Source: Mycobacterium sp. OAS707
GTDB lineage: Bacteria; Actinomycetota; Actinomycetes; Mycobacteriales; Mycobacteriaceae
Length of the DNA: 64,000 bases
NCBI RefSeq assembly: GCF_014873705.1
Contig: NZ_JADBDS010000003.1
Location: forward strand, 620,001-684,000
Direction of reading: 5' to 3'
The position numbers were made by a program, and so were the translations under genes. Below are positions 1-7,325 of the stretch, piece by piece; the stretch's first letter is position 1, and every line of letters starts with the position of its first letter. Under the pieces are notes generated by a model. That model ran no database searches and was not told the DNA's origin. It saw nothing but the letters and a program-made list of their open reading frames with translations.

Positions 1-612
1 CACGAAGGCAGTGGTTCGCGCGCCGGTCAGCCCGGCATCGACCCTTGCCGCGAACTGCTCGCGTTCGACGACATCCCGCTGTGCGGTCTGCATCAACGGC
101 GCGATCGACAGGCCGTGGTCCTGGGCGAGTTGCCAGCAGACGCCGAGCCGCTCCCAATGCGCAGGCAGCGCCGAGCCCGCGGACACGCTACGCAGGCCCG
201 CGGGGACGTCGGCGCCGAGTCGGGCACGCGCCGCTACCGCTCGCATCGACTCCGCGACCGGGCTGTCGACCTCTGAGGCGGCGACACCGAACGCGGCAAC
301 CGGATGCGCGCCGACGCGCAGTTCGCCGACGAGGACTTCCAATGCGCCCTGCAGCGCAGCGGATTCGGCCGCTCGCCGCTTCTCCCGGATACGCCGCCGC
401 CTCCGGACCCACCACGTGACACCGAGGATCGCCGTGGCGGCAACGAGACCGGCGGGCAGCACGACCGCCAACGCCGCCGCCACGCCTGCGCACGGCAATA
501 CCGACGGCCGGCGTCGCCGCGTCACCGCGAAACCGAGCACATCGAGCCTGCCACGCGTCGGCGCGGGCAGGATCAGCAGCGCTGCTGCCAGCGACAGCAG
601 CGCGGCACTCAC
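1..612 (-). CDS. TadB-like type II secretion F domain protein (partial)
   Basis: Inner-membrane platform protein of a Flp/Tad pilus-type assembly machine, the counterpart of M. tuberculosis Rv3658c. The gene runs off the left edge of the window, so only the first 204 residues are present. The start is a GTG at 612 that overlaps the tadA stop as GTGA, implying translational coupling. A short hydrophobic N-terminus is followed by a membrane segment at about residues 39-65, an arginine-rich stretch, and the beginning of the T2SSF-type helical domain. It follows ssd and tadA in the same direction, the usual order of the mycobacterial tad locus. The family assignment rests on context plus this partial domain. 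Confidence 0.82.
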   Translation of the reverse strand, partial: MSAALLSLAAALLILPAPTRGRLDVLGFAVTRRRRPSVLPCAGVAAALAVVLPAGLVAATAILGVTWWVRRRRRIREKRRAAESAALQGALEVLVGELRVGAHPVAAFGVAASEVDSPVAESMRAVAARARLGADVPAGLRSVSAGSALPAHWERLGVCWQLAQDHGLSIAPLMQTAQRDVVEREQFAARVDAGLTGARTTAFV

Positions 613-1775
613 AGCACCCCCCGGCCGCGCAACAACAGCGTCAAAGTATCTCTCCCGCAACCAAATCCAGTGTCGGCACGCCAAGCGGTCACGACCCTGA
701 CCCTGCCGTCGTCGGTGCGGTCGAGCACCGCGATCTCGGTCAGTCGCCGCACGCCCGTTCGGTCACGACTGACGTGCAACACCACCTGCACCGCCGCGGC
801 CAGTTGGCTGTGCAACGCGACGCGGTCCAGCCCGCCCAGAGCAGCGAGGGCCTCGAGCCGTGCCGGCACCTCAGCAGGGTTGTTGGCATGCACGGTGCCC
901 GCGCCCCCGTCGTGGCCGGTGTTGAGGGCAGCGAGCAGATCCACCACCTCGGCGCCGCGCACCTCGCCGACCACGATCCGGTCCGGTCGCATCCGCAGCG
1001 CCTGCCGGACCAGATCGCGGACAGTCACCTCGCCGACGCCTTCGACGTTGGCACACCGCGCAACCAGCTTGACCAAATGCGGATGGGCAGGCGCGAGTTC
1101 GGCCGCATCCTCCACGCAAACGATGCGTTCGTCGGCGGCAACCGCGCCCAACACCGCGGCCAACAGGGTCGTCTTGCCCGCACCCGTCCCGCCGGAGATG
1201 AGGAACGCCAACCGCGCCGCGATGATGTCCCTGAGCAACGCGGCCGCGTCTGGTGCGATCGCACCGGAGTCGGCAAGCGTGGCCAGATCCTGAGTAGCGG
1301 GCCGCAGCACCCGCAGCGACAGGCACGTGCCGCCGTCAGCGATCGGCGGCAACACCGCGTGCAGCCGCACGCTGAACCGGCCCGTGCCGAGCCCCGTCAA
1401 TTGGCCGTCGACCCACGGTTGCGCCTCGTCGAGGCGCCGACCTGCCGCCAGCGCCAGACGCTGCGCCAGCCGTCGCACCGCGGCTTCATCGGTGAATCGA
1501 ATTTCGCTGCGGCGCAACCCGTCTCCGTCGTCAACCCAGACCGCATCCGGCGCCGTGACGAGCACGTCGGTGGTGCCTTCTGCAGTCAGCAGCGGCTCGA
1601 GGATGCCAGCCCCGGTGAGCTCGGTCTGAAGCACCCGCAAGCTGCTCAGCACTTCGGAGTCGCCGAGCACTCCTCCTGACTCGGCGCGAATGGCGGCGGC
1701 CACCACGTTGGGCCGCAGCGGTGCCGACTCGGCGGCCAGCCGTTCGCGCACGCGGTCGATCAGGGACGCGCTCAT
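609..1775 (-). CDS. tadA: TadA/CpaF-type secretion ATPase
   Basis: Cytoplasmic hexameric ATPase that powers assembly of Flp/Tad pili, the homologue of Rv3659c (388 aa). The Walker A motif GGTGAGKTT lies at residues 195-203, and a Walker B-type segment RPDRIVVGEVRG at about 263-274. The His-box segment GTVHANNP follows at about 293-300, typical of the CpaF branch of type II/IV secretion ATPases. The ATG at 1775 overlaps the ssd stop as ATGA and the stop overlaps the tadB GTG, so ssd-tadA-tadB form one tightly coupled operon. A longer reading frame continues upstream, but it lies inside ssd and has no family similarity that I recognise. Confidence 0.93.
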   Translation of the reverse strand: MSASLIDRVRERLAAESAPLRPNVVAAAIRAESGGVLGDSEVLSSLRVLQTELTGAGILEPLLTAEGTTDVLVTAPDAVWVDDGDGLRRSEIRFTDEAAVRRLAQRLALAAGRRLDEAQPWVDGQLTGLGTGRFSVRLHAVLPPIADGGTCLSLRVLRPATQDLATLADSGAIAPDAAALLRDIIAARLAFLISGGTGAGKTTLLAAVLGAVAADERIVCVEDAAELAPAHPHLVKLVARCANVEGVGEVTVRDLVRQALRMRPDRIVVGEVRGAEVVDLLAALNTGHDGGAGTVHANNPAEVPARLEALAALGGLDRVALHSQLAAAVQVVLHVSRDRTGVRRLTEIAVLDRTDDGRVRVVTAWRADTGFGCGRDTLTLLLRGRGVL

Positions 1776-2842
1776 CCGGGTGCCTGCCGACGCTGGTGCA
1801 GCATTCCCAGGACGCGCCGCGACGCGGCAGCCAGTGGCGATCGCCGTCGCAAATGCAACCCGCCCCGCTCCAGCACGTCTGCCACCCCCGGCTGCGCGCG
1901 CATCGCGGCCAGCAGGGGCAACCCGACGATCCGCGCGACGTCCGCAGAGCGCAGGCCGCCCGGCGAGGGGCCACGCACCACCACGCCGGCGTTTGGATTG
2001 GCCGCCGACACCCACGGCGCGAGCGCCGCCGCCGCAGCACACGACCGCACGTCGGCGGGAGCGACCACGACGACGAGGTCGGCCGCGTCGAGCACGGTCT
2101 CCACCGCGCCCGTCGACCGCCGGGGCAGGTCGCAGATCACGGTCGCTCCGCCGCGACTGCCCGCCTCGACCACCGCGGCCAGCGGAGCGGCCTCGATGTC
2201 GCTGCCGACGCGGCTGCCCGACAGCACGCACACCCCGTTTCGTTGCGGCAATGCGTCCCGCAACGCCGGATAGCTCAACCGGCCACCCTGCAACGCCAGG
2301 TCCGGCCAGCGCAGGCCGGTCTCGCCTTCACATCCGGCGACGAGGTCGATGCCACCGCCCCATGGATCGGCATCGATGAGCAGCGCGTCGCAATTCGTTG
2401 TCGCCGACTGTGCCAACGCGGTCGCAAGAACCGAGGCCCCTGCCCCGCCGCGACCCGCCATCACTGCGACTATCGCGCCGCGTCTGCCCTCCTCACGGTA
2501 GGCGTCGGCGGCGTCGGAGAGTTCGCTCATCAACTCGCCGTCATGGGCAGGCAGCATCACGACTCGCTGCGCGCCGGCCGCAATCGCGGCCTGGAAATCG
2601 CTCGCCGCTGGCTCGGAGCCGACGACCAGAATCACTCGGCTGCGCCGCGGCAGCGCTCGATCCGTGCAGCGCCGGGCAGCGTCAACATCCACCAATACGG
2701 CCGCAGCGCCCGTCCACGCGTTGCGGCCCGGCGGCTCCGTCGAGTGGACGACCGGCAGTCCGGCGGCTGCCGCGACTCGGTCGACGTCGTCTCGAAGTTC
2801 GGGGTCGCCTACCAGCGCCAAGACCCCGTTGGTTGCGGTCAT
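1772..2842 (-). CDS. ssd: Ssd, MinD/CpaE-like septum site determining protein
   Basis: Homologue of Rv3660c (Ssd), a MinD/CpaE-superfamily protein linked in M. tuberculosis to septum control and heading the tad locus (356 aa). An N-terminal receiver-like region of about 120 residues precedes the ParA/MinD-like domain. The P-loop position reads GRGGAGAS (residues 130-137), so the invariant lysine of the Walker A motif is replaced by alanine; this is a divergent nucleotide-binding site. The start at 2842 (ATG) is preceded by GAGG; a longer form starting further upstream cannot be excluded. It is the first gene of the minus-strand operon and faces the structured intergenic region before the HAD gene. 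Confidence 0.88.
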   Translation of the reverse strand: MTATNGVLALVGDPELRDDVDRVAAAAGLPVVHSTEPPGRNAWTGAAAVLVDVDAARRCTDRALPRRSRVILVVGSEPAASDFQAAIAAGAQRVVMLPAHDGELMSELSDAADAYREEGRRGAIVAVMAGRGGAGASVLATALAQSATTNCDALLIDADPWGGGIDLVAGCEGETGLRWPDLALQGGRLSYPALRDALPQRNGVCVLSGSRVGSDIEAAPLAAVVEAGSRGGATVICDLPRRSTGAVETVLDAADLVVVVAPADVRSCAAAAALAPWVSAANPNAGVVVRGPSPGGLRSADVARIVGLPLLAAMRAQPGVADVLERGGLHLRRRSPLAAASRRVLGMLHQRRQAPG

Positions 2843-2921
2843 GACCTCAGCTTGCAGTCGGCTGACGACGTCCGGCCATCGCTGCGACGGCATCTGTGGA
2901 TGAATGCGAATCTGGGGACAG

Positions 2922-2940
2922 ACCAAACAAACCGTTTGGT
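2922..2940. promoter_or_regulatory. Operator-like palindrome upstream of ssd
   Basis: Perfect 7-bp arms ACCAAAC and GTTTGGT are separated by AAACC. A second small dyad, GGTA-TG-TACC, overlaps its right edge (2938-2947). The site lies about 80 bp upstream of the ssd start and resembles a dimeric repressor site. The regulator is unknown. Confidence 0.5.
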
Positions 2941-3020
2941 ATGTACCTAGTGAAAATCGCATTCCGCAACTAATGCGGCGTGGATTAGCTGTCCCGGATG
3001 CGAAAAGACCCCACAAAAGG

Positions 3021-3058
3021 GACGACCCCCGCCAGGGGGGGAGGAGGCGGAGGTCGTC
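3021..3058 (-). terminator. Terminator-like hairpin (minus strand)
   Basis: The stem pairs GACGACC with GGTCGTC and CCGCC with GGCGG, with one mismatch between the two blocks and a 12-nt loop. Read on the minus strand it is followed by CCTTTTGTGGGGTCTTTT, a partial T-run. It could terminate a short minus-strand transcript or act as an attenuator before ssd. Confidence 0.4.
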
Positions 3059-3092
3059 GTGTATCAGCCCCGGGGGGTCGGGCTGATGCACA
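3059..3092. other. Stable GC-rich hairpin
   Basis: ATCAGCCC (3063-3070) pairs with GGGCTGAT (3080-3087) around a 9-nt loop. The stem is extended by GTGT/ACAC after a two-base bulge. It sits directly beside the terminator-like hairpin and probably belongs to the same RNA. Function unknown. Confidence 0.45.
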
Positions 3093-3257
3093 CCCGGCAT
3101 AAGCCGAGTAATGCTCACTATACACACGCCATAGCGGATCGGCGCAAGTGCTGCTTGCCAGAGAAAGCACCCGATAGCAGGAAAGACTGCAGTTACCGGC
3201 ACCTGTCGTGAACTGCCAATTTGTACACTCTGTCGCCAGTTGTCACGCGTCCACCCC

Positions 3258-3263
3258 TATGCT
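3258..3263 (+). promoter_or_regulatory. -10 box TATGCT of the HAD gene
   Basis: TATGCT ends 6 nt before the GTG at 3270. With the usual 6-8 nt from -10 box to transcription start, the mRNA would begin at or next to the start codon, i.e. be leaderless. No Shine-Dalgarno sequence is visible. Confidence 0.6.
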
Positions 3264-3269
3264 GGCGCT

Positions 3270-4127
3270 GTGACCGCACCGGAGCCCAGGGCCGACGGGT
3301 TGATTGCGCGGCAAACACCAACAATGGCTGGCAAACCCGTTCGGACCGCTGCCTTCTTCGATCTTGATAAGACCGTCATCGCCAAATCCAGCACATTGGC
3401 TTTCAGCAAACCTTTCTTCGATCAGGGGCTAATCAATCGGCGTGCGGTCCTCAAGTCGACCTATGCGCAGTTCCTGTTCTTGATGTCGGGTGCCGATCAC
3501 GACCAAATGGACCGAATGCGGTCCTACGTGACGAACATGTGCACCGGATGGGACGTCGAGCAGGTGAAGTCGATCGTCGGCGAGACGCTGCACGACATCG
3601 TCGACCCGCTGGTGTTCGCCGAAGCGGCCGACCTGATCGCCGACCACAAAATCTGTGGCCGCGACGTCGTCGTGGTCTCGGCATCTGGCGAGGAGATCGT
3701 CGCGCCGATCGCGCGGGCGCTTGGCGCCACCCACGCGATGGCAACCCGGATGGTCGTCGAGGACGGCCGCTACACCGGCGAGATCGCGTTCTACTGCTAC
3801 GGCGAGGGCAAGGTGGAGGCGATTCGTCAGCTCGCGGCCCGCGAGGGCTACGCGCTCGAACATTGCTACGCCTACTCCGACTCGATCACCGATCTGCCGA
3901 TGCTCGGCACCGTCGGACACCCGACTGTGGTGAACCCGGATCGCGCACTGCGCAAAGAAGCCGCCGCACGGGATTGGCCGGTGCTCACCTTCTCCAAACC
4001 GGTGTCTTTGCGCGACCGCATCCCGGCCCCGTCCGGCGCGGCCGTCGCAACCACCGCGGCCGTCGGAGTCAGCGCCCTGGCGGCAGGCGCGCTGACGTAT
4101 TCGTTGCTGCGCCGGTTCGCGTTTTAA
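3270..4127 (+). CDS. HAD-IB family hydrolase (phosphoserine-phosphatase-like), membrane tail
   Basis: Homologue of Rv3661 (285 aa). HAD motif I FFDLDKT gives the catalytic aspartates D31 and D33. Motif II lies in VVVSASGEE, and the late acidic motif reads YSDSITDLPML, as in the SerB/HAD-IB group. A hydrophobic segment rich in alanine and threonine near the C-terminus (about residues 255-280) suggests anchoring to the inner face of the membrane. I chose the GTG at 3270 because a -10 box TATGCT lies 6 nt upstream and because the product then begins close to the known orthologue. The TTG at 3240 is a less likely alternative. The substrate is not known from sequence. Confidence 0.9.
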   Translation: MTAPEPRADGLIARQTPTMAGKPVRTAAFFDLDKTVIAKSSTLAFSKPFFDQGLINRRAVLKSTYAQFLFLMSGADHDQMDRMRSYVTNMCTGWDVEQVKSIVGETLHDIVDPLVFAEAADLIADHKICGRDVVVVSASGEEIVAPIARALGATHAMATRMVVEDGRYTGEIAFYCYGEGKVEAIRQLAAREGYALEHCYAYSDSITDLPMLGTVGHPTVVNPDRALRKEAAARDWPVLTFSKPVSLRDRIPAPSGAAVATTAAVGVSALAAGALTYSLLRRFAF

Positions 4128-4200
4128 GGCGCGGCTTCGTCCAAAAGAGCAAGTAGCTGGCGCGGGCTTGTAACGATCCCGAGTCACCGGCGTTTGGCCC

Positions 4201-4229
4201 TTGATGTGACGAGGGTCACGGAGTACAAA
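4201..4229 (+). promoter_or_regulatory. Promoter of the Ms1-like RNA
   Basis: TTGATG (4201-4206) and TACAAA (4224-4229) are separated by 17 nt, a sigma-A-like arrangement. The predicted start is near 4233-4237, at the left strand of the closing stem of the RNA. Confidence 0.55.
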
Positions 4230-4232
4230 GGA

Positions 4233-4535
4233 AGCACGGAAGCCTGGGGAGGCCAAGACCGAGCCGGAAGAGAAGGCTCGATCTCCCGAACCGGACTTTC
4301 CAGCACGGATCCCGGCACCCACGCGGAGCACATACCGCGGAATAGGTAAAAGTGTTGCGGGCCTGCGTAATTGCGAAGAGCGGACGGCCACGACGGCCCC
4401 TTGGGTGGGGTTGCAGTCGAAGCGCATCGCAAGGACGCCGAGGTCAACCCACGCAACCCACAAAGCACGCTTGGTAACCGGAGTCCGTGCTAGCGGGCGG
4501 CGAGCCGAATCAGTTCGGAGCGTCGCCCGCTTCGC
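4233..4535 (+). ncRNA. Ms1/MTS2823-like small RNA (6S-like, RNAP-binding)
   Basis: Non-coding stretch between the HAD gene and the convergent Fic-like gene. As I recall, MTS2823 of M. tuberculosis (Ms1 in M. smegmatis), an abundant RNA that binds core RNA polymerase, lies between Rv3661 and Rv3662c. The 5' segment AGCACGGA (4233-4240) pairs perfectly with TCCGTGCT (4484-4491), giving a closed-end, 6S-like architecture of about 260 nt. A very stable terminator hairpin follows (4493-4530). A promoter-like TTGATG-17-TACAAA lies just upstream. The purine-rich segments and several internal small stems are typical of structured RNA and no protein frame fits. Exact ends are estimates. Confidence 0.8.
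4493..4530 (+). terminator. Intrinsic terminator of the Ms1-like RNA
   Basis: GCGGGCG (4493-4499) pairs with CGCCCGC (4524-4530), with an extra A-T pair outside. An inner stem CCGAA/TTCGG closes a TCAG tetraloop, joined through CG/CG pairs and tandem G-A mismatches. TTCGCGTT follows. It would also terminate transcription before the convergent gene ending at 4554. Confidence 0.7.
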
Positions 4536-4553
4536 GTTGCTGGGGCCGTCACG

Positions 4554-5300
4554 TCAGGTCTGCGCCGACGCGCCTTGCGCGATCGAAAGTGCCTCGCGCG
4601 CACCCGCATGCAACGCCTTGGCACTCAACACCAGCCAGGCGGTCAGACCGTCGGGTGTGCCGGACGAGAAGCCACGCGCGGCGGCCCGGTAATCGCCGGA
4701 GCGCTGCATCCAATACACCTCCGGCACGCCGAGGCCGTGTGGGTCCAGCCCGCTGGCGATGGTCACCAGCCGCGAAACCGCTCTGGCCACCACACCATCG
4801 GCGACGCCGAACGGCTCGAGCGTGAGCAGCTCACCGTGGACGACCGCGGCCAGGACCGTGGCAGGCACCTGGGTCCCGCCCGTCACGATGTCGGCCAACA
4901 AGGCCAGCCGCGTGCCGACCTGCTCGTCGCCGCGTGGCCGGCCCAACCGGTCATCGTCGACGAGGTCGGCAGCTGCCAACGCATGCAGTCGCGCGATGGC
5001 TTGCAGCGGAGCGCGCTGCCAAACGCCGATCAGCGACGTGGCGCCGCCCTCCAGTGCCTCCGAGACGCGAAGCGCCCCCGCCAACACCGGATCCGGCTCA
5101 CCGGCCTCGGACAGCTGAAGCGAGCCGCCGTCGAGCACCGAAGAGGCACGCGCCGCCCGCAGCGACGCCTCGGCGGCCGTCGCAGGCCAGCCCCGCAGAT
5201 TCGTGCGGTGGCGGTGAGCGCGGCCCAGCGCCTCACGGGCTTCCTCGCCGGCCGCGGCCACACCGGGCAGGTCGGCCAGCGGGGCCAGCGGATCAGTCAC
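4554..5300 (-). CDS. Degenerate Fic-fold protein (Rv3662c family)
   Basis: Conserved mycobacterial protein of 248 aa, orthologue by position of Rv3662c. I read it as a Fic-fold relic. Residues around 52-58 (ASSVLDGG region) resemble the SSxIEG inhibitory helix of Fic_N proteins. The segment EPFGVADGVVAR occupies the place of the HPFxDGNGRxxR Fic core, with the catalytic histidine and both asparagine/glycine anchors lost. If so, it cannot AMPylate and may be a binding or scaffold protein. It lies convergent to the Ms1-like RNA and divergent from acs, with a 78-bp gap. The similarity is by eye only. Confidence 0.7.
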   Translation of the reverse strand: MTDPLAPLADLPGVAAAGEEAREALGRAHRHRTNLRGWPATAAEASLRAARASSVLDGGSLQLSEAGEPDPVLAGALRVSEALEGGATSLIGVWQRAPLQAIARLHALAAADLVDDDRLGRPRGDEQVGTRLALLADIVTGGTQVPATVLAAVVHGELLTLEPFGVADGVVARAVSRLVTIASGLDPHGLGVPEVYWMQRSGDYRAAARGFSSGTPDGLTAWLVLSAKALHAGAREALSIAQGASAQT

Positions 5301-5365
5301 GGCAGCCCAGGCTACTGCTACCCGCCGAGCTGTGACTTGCCAACCTCAGTGCAACGTTCGGTGAC

Positions 5366-5371
5366 TACCCT
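5366..5371 (+). promoter_or_regulatory. -10 box TACCCT of acs
   Basis: TACCCT ends 7 nt before the acs ATG at 5379, suggesting a leaderless acs transcript. It lies in the 78-bp divergent region with the Fic-like gene. Confidence 0.5.
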
Positions 5372-5378
5372 CACAGAT

Positions 5379-7325
5379 ATGTCCGACGCGCACACCGAAG
5401 TTCACTCCGTCTACCCACCGTCCTCCGAGTTCGCTGCGCAGGCCAATGCGACCGACGAGCTGTATCGCGCGGCCGAGGCCGACCGGCTGGCCTTCTGGGC
5501 GGAGCAGGCCAACCGGCTGTCCTGGGACACCCCGTTCGACGACGTGCTCGACTGGTCGGAGGCCCCGGTCGCCAAGTGGTTTGTCGGCGGCAAGCTCAAC
5601 GTCGCCTACAACTGCGTGGACCGACACGTCGAGGCGGGCAACGGCGATCGGGTGGCGATCAAATGGGAGGGCGAGCCCGGCGACAGCCGCGAGCTGACGT
5701 ACGCAGACCTGCTCGCCGAGGTGAGCAAGGCCGCCAATGCGCTTACCGAACTCGGGCTCGTCGCGGGCGACCGCGTCGCGATCTACCTGCCGATGCTGCC
5801 GGAGGCGATCGTCGCGATGCTGGCGTGCGCGCGGCTGGGTGTGCTGCATTCGGTGGTGTTCGCCGGTTTCTCCTCGACGGCGCTTGCCGCCCGGATCGAG
5901 GACGCAGAGGCCAAGCTGGTCATCACGGCCGACGGCCAGTACCGCCGCGGGCAGGCGGTGTCGCTCAAGGAGGCGGTCGACGAAGCCTGCGACGGGCAGA
6001 AGTCTGTTGAGCACGTTCTTGTGGTGCGCCGCACCGGAATTGACACGCCATGGACCGAGGGCCGCGACCTGTGGTGGCACGACACTGTGGACACGGCCTC
6101 GGACCAGCACACGCCCGAGGCGTTCGACTCCGAGCACCCGCTGTTCCTGCTCTACACATCGGGAACCACCGGCAAGCCCAAGGGCATCATGCACACTTCC
6201 GGCGGATATCTGACCCAGTCGTCGTACACCCACTACAACGTGTTCGACATCAAGCCGGAGACCGATGTGTATTGGTGCACAGCCGATATCGGCTGGGTCA
6301 CCGGCCACACCTACATCGTCTACGGGCCCCTGTCGAACGGGTGCACGCAGGTGGTCTACGAGGGAACGCCGAACAGCCCGAATGAGCATCGGCATTTCGA
6401 GGTCATCGAAAAGTATGGCGTCACCATCTATTACACGGCGCCGACGCTGATCCGGATGTTCATGAAGTGGGGTCGCGAGATCCCCGACGCCCATGACCTG
6501 TCCAGTCTGCGCCTGCTGGGCAGCGTTGGTGAGCCGATCAACCCGGAGGCGTGGCGCTGGTATCGGGATGCGTTCGGCGGCAACCGAACTCCGGTCGTCG
6601 ACACGTGGTGGCAGACCGAGACCGGCGCGATCATGATCTCACCCCTCCCCGGCGTCACGGCGGCCAAGCCGGGGTCGGCGATGAAACCACTACCGGGCAT
6701 CTCGGCAAAGATCGTCGACGAGGAGGGCAACGAGCTGGTGCCCGGTGCCGACGAGGCCGAACACGTGACCGGCTACCTGGTGCTCGATCAGCCATGGCCG
6801 TCGATGCTGCGCGGCATCTGGGGCGACCCGGAGCGGTACAAGGAAACGTACTGGTCGCGTTACGCCGACAAAGGCTGGTATTTCGCGGGCGACGGGGCAC
6901 GCGTGGACTCCGACGGTTCGATCTGGCTGCTGGGCCGCATCGACGACGTGATGAACGTGTCGGGCCACCGCATCTCCACCACCGAAGTGGAATCGGCATT
7001 GGTCGGACACTCGGGTGTCGCCGAAGCAGCGGTGGTCGGCGCGTCGGATGAGACGACGGGACAAGGCATTTGCGCGTTCGTCATACTCGAGTCGCACGCC
7101 AAGGACAACGACAACATGGTCGAGGAGCTACGCGAACAGGTCGCCAAGGAGATCGGAAAGATCGCCCGGCCCCGCGAGATTCACGTCGTGCCGGAGCTGC
7201 CGAAGACCCGCAGCGGCAAGATCATGCGCAGGCTGCTGCGTGACGTGGCGGAGGGCCGCGAACTCGGCGACACCTCAACGTTGGTGGACCCCAGCGTGTT
7301 TGAGGCGATCCGGGCCAGCAAGTAG
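5379..7325 (+). CDS. acs: Acetyl-CoA synthetase
   Basis: Converts acetate, ATP and CoA to acetyl-CoA via acetyl-AMP; cytoplasmic; orthologue of Rv3667 (648 aa, normal family length). The phosphate-binding motif TSGTTGKPKG lies at about residues 260-269. The C-terminal lysine of the RSGKIMRR motif, K614, is the conserved residue acetylated in Acs enzymes, and in mycobacteria it is the target of the cAMP-dependent acetyltransferase. The ATG at 5379 is preceded by a -10 box without a Shine-Dalgarno. An open frame continues upstream through the divergent gene but is an artefact of high GC. The stop abuts the stop of the convergent protease as TAGCTA. Confidence 0.97.
   Translation: MSDAHTEVHSVYPPSSEFAAQANATDELYRAAEADRLAFWAEQANRLSWDTPFDDVLDWSEAPVAKWFVGGKLNVAYNCVDRHVEAGNGDRVAIKWEGEPGDSRELTYADLLAEVSKAANALTELGLVAGDRVAIYLPMLPEAIVAMLACARLGVLHSVVFAGFSSTALAARIEDAEAKLVITADGQYRRGQAVSLKEAVDEACDGQKSVEHVLVVRRTGIDTPWTEGRDLWWHDTVDTASDQHTPEAFDSEHPLFLLYTSGTTGKPKGIMHTSGGYLTQSSYTHYNVFDIKPETDVYWCTADIGWVTGHTYIVYGPLSNGCTQVVYEGTPNSPNEHRHFEVIEKYGVTIYYTAPTLIRMFMKWGREIPDAHDLSSLRLLGSVGEPINPEAWRWYRDAFGGNRTPVVDTWWQTETGAIMISPLPGVTAAKPGSAMKPLPGISAKIVDEEGNELVPGADEAEHVTGYLVLDQPWPSMLRGIWGDPERYKETYWSRYADKGWYFAGDGARVDSDGSIWLLGRIDDVMNVSGHRISTTEVESALVGHSGVAEAAVVGASDETTGQGICAFVILESHAKDNDNMVEELREQVAKEIGKIARPREIHVVPELPKTRSGKIMRRLLRDVAEGRELGDTSTLVDPSVFEAIRASK

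Larger units (their letters stand above)
2843..3269. other. Structured intergenic region between ssd and the HAD gene
   Basis: About 430 bases without a credible protein gene separate two divergent genes. The region holds a 19-bp operator-like palindrome (2922-2940), a short repeat CGCATT/AATGCG (2958-2963 and 2972-2977), two strong hairpins (3021-3058 and 3059-3092), and a minus-strand TATAGT hexamer at 3116-3121 that could serve as a -10 box. Together these could encode a short minus-strand RNA or an ssd leader with an attenuator. I see no coding signal in it. Confidence 0.6.

Noticed and set aside
1721..2950. Long plus-strand frame antisense to tadA and ssd
   Set aside because: It is arginine-rich, typical of a GC-skewed shadow, and overlaps two well-recognised genes on the other strand.
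3429..4463. Minus-strand frame antisense to the HAD gene and the Ms1-like RNA
   Set aside because: No ribosome site and no family; it covers a conserved gene and a structured RNA.
4575..5378. Upstream extension of the acs frame
   Set aside because: It runs through the divergent Fic-like gene. The family start is at 5379 with a -10 box in front, and the extension has arginine- and glutamine-rich shadow composition.
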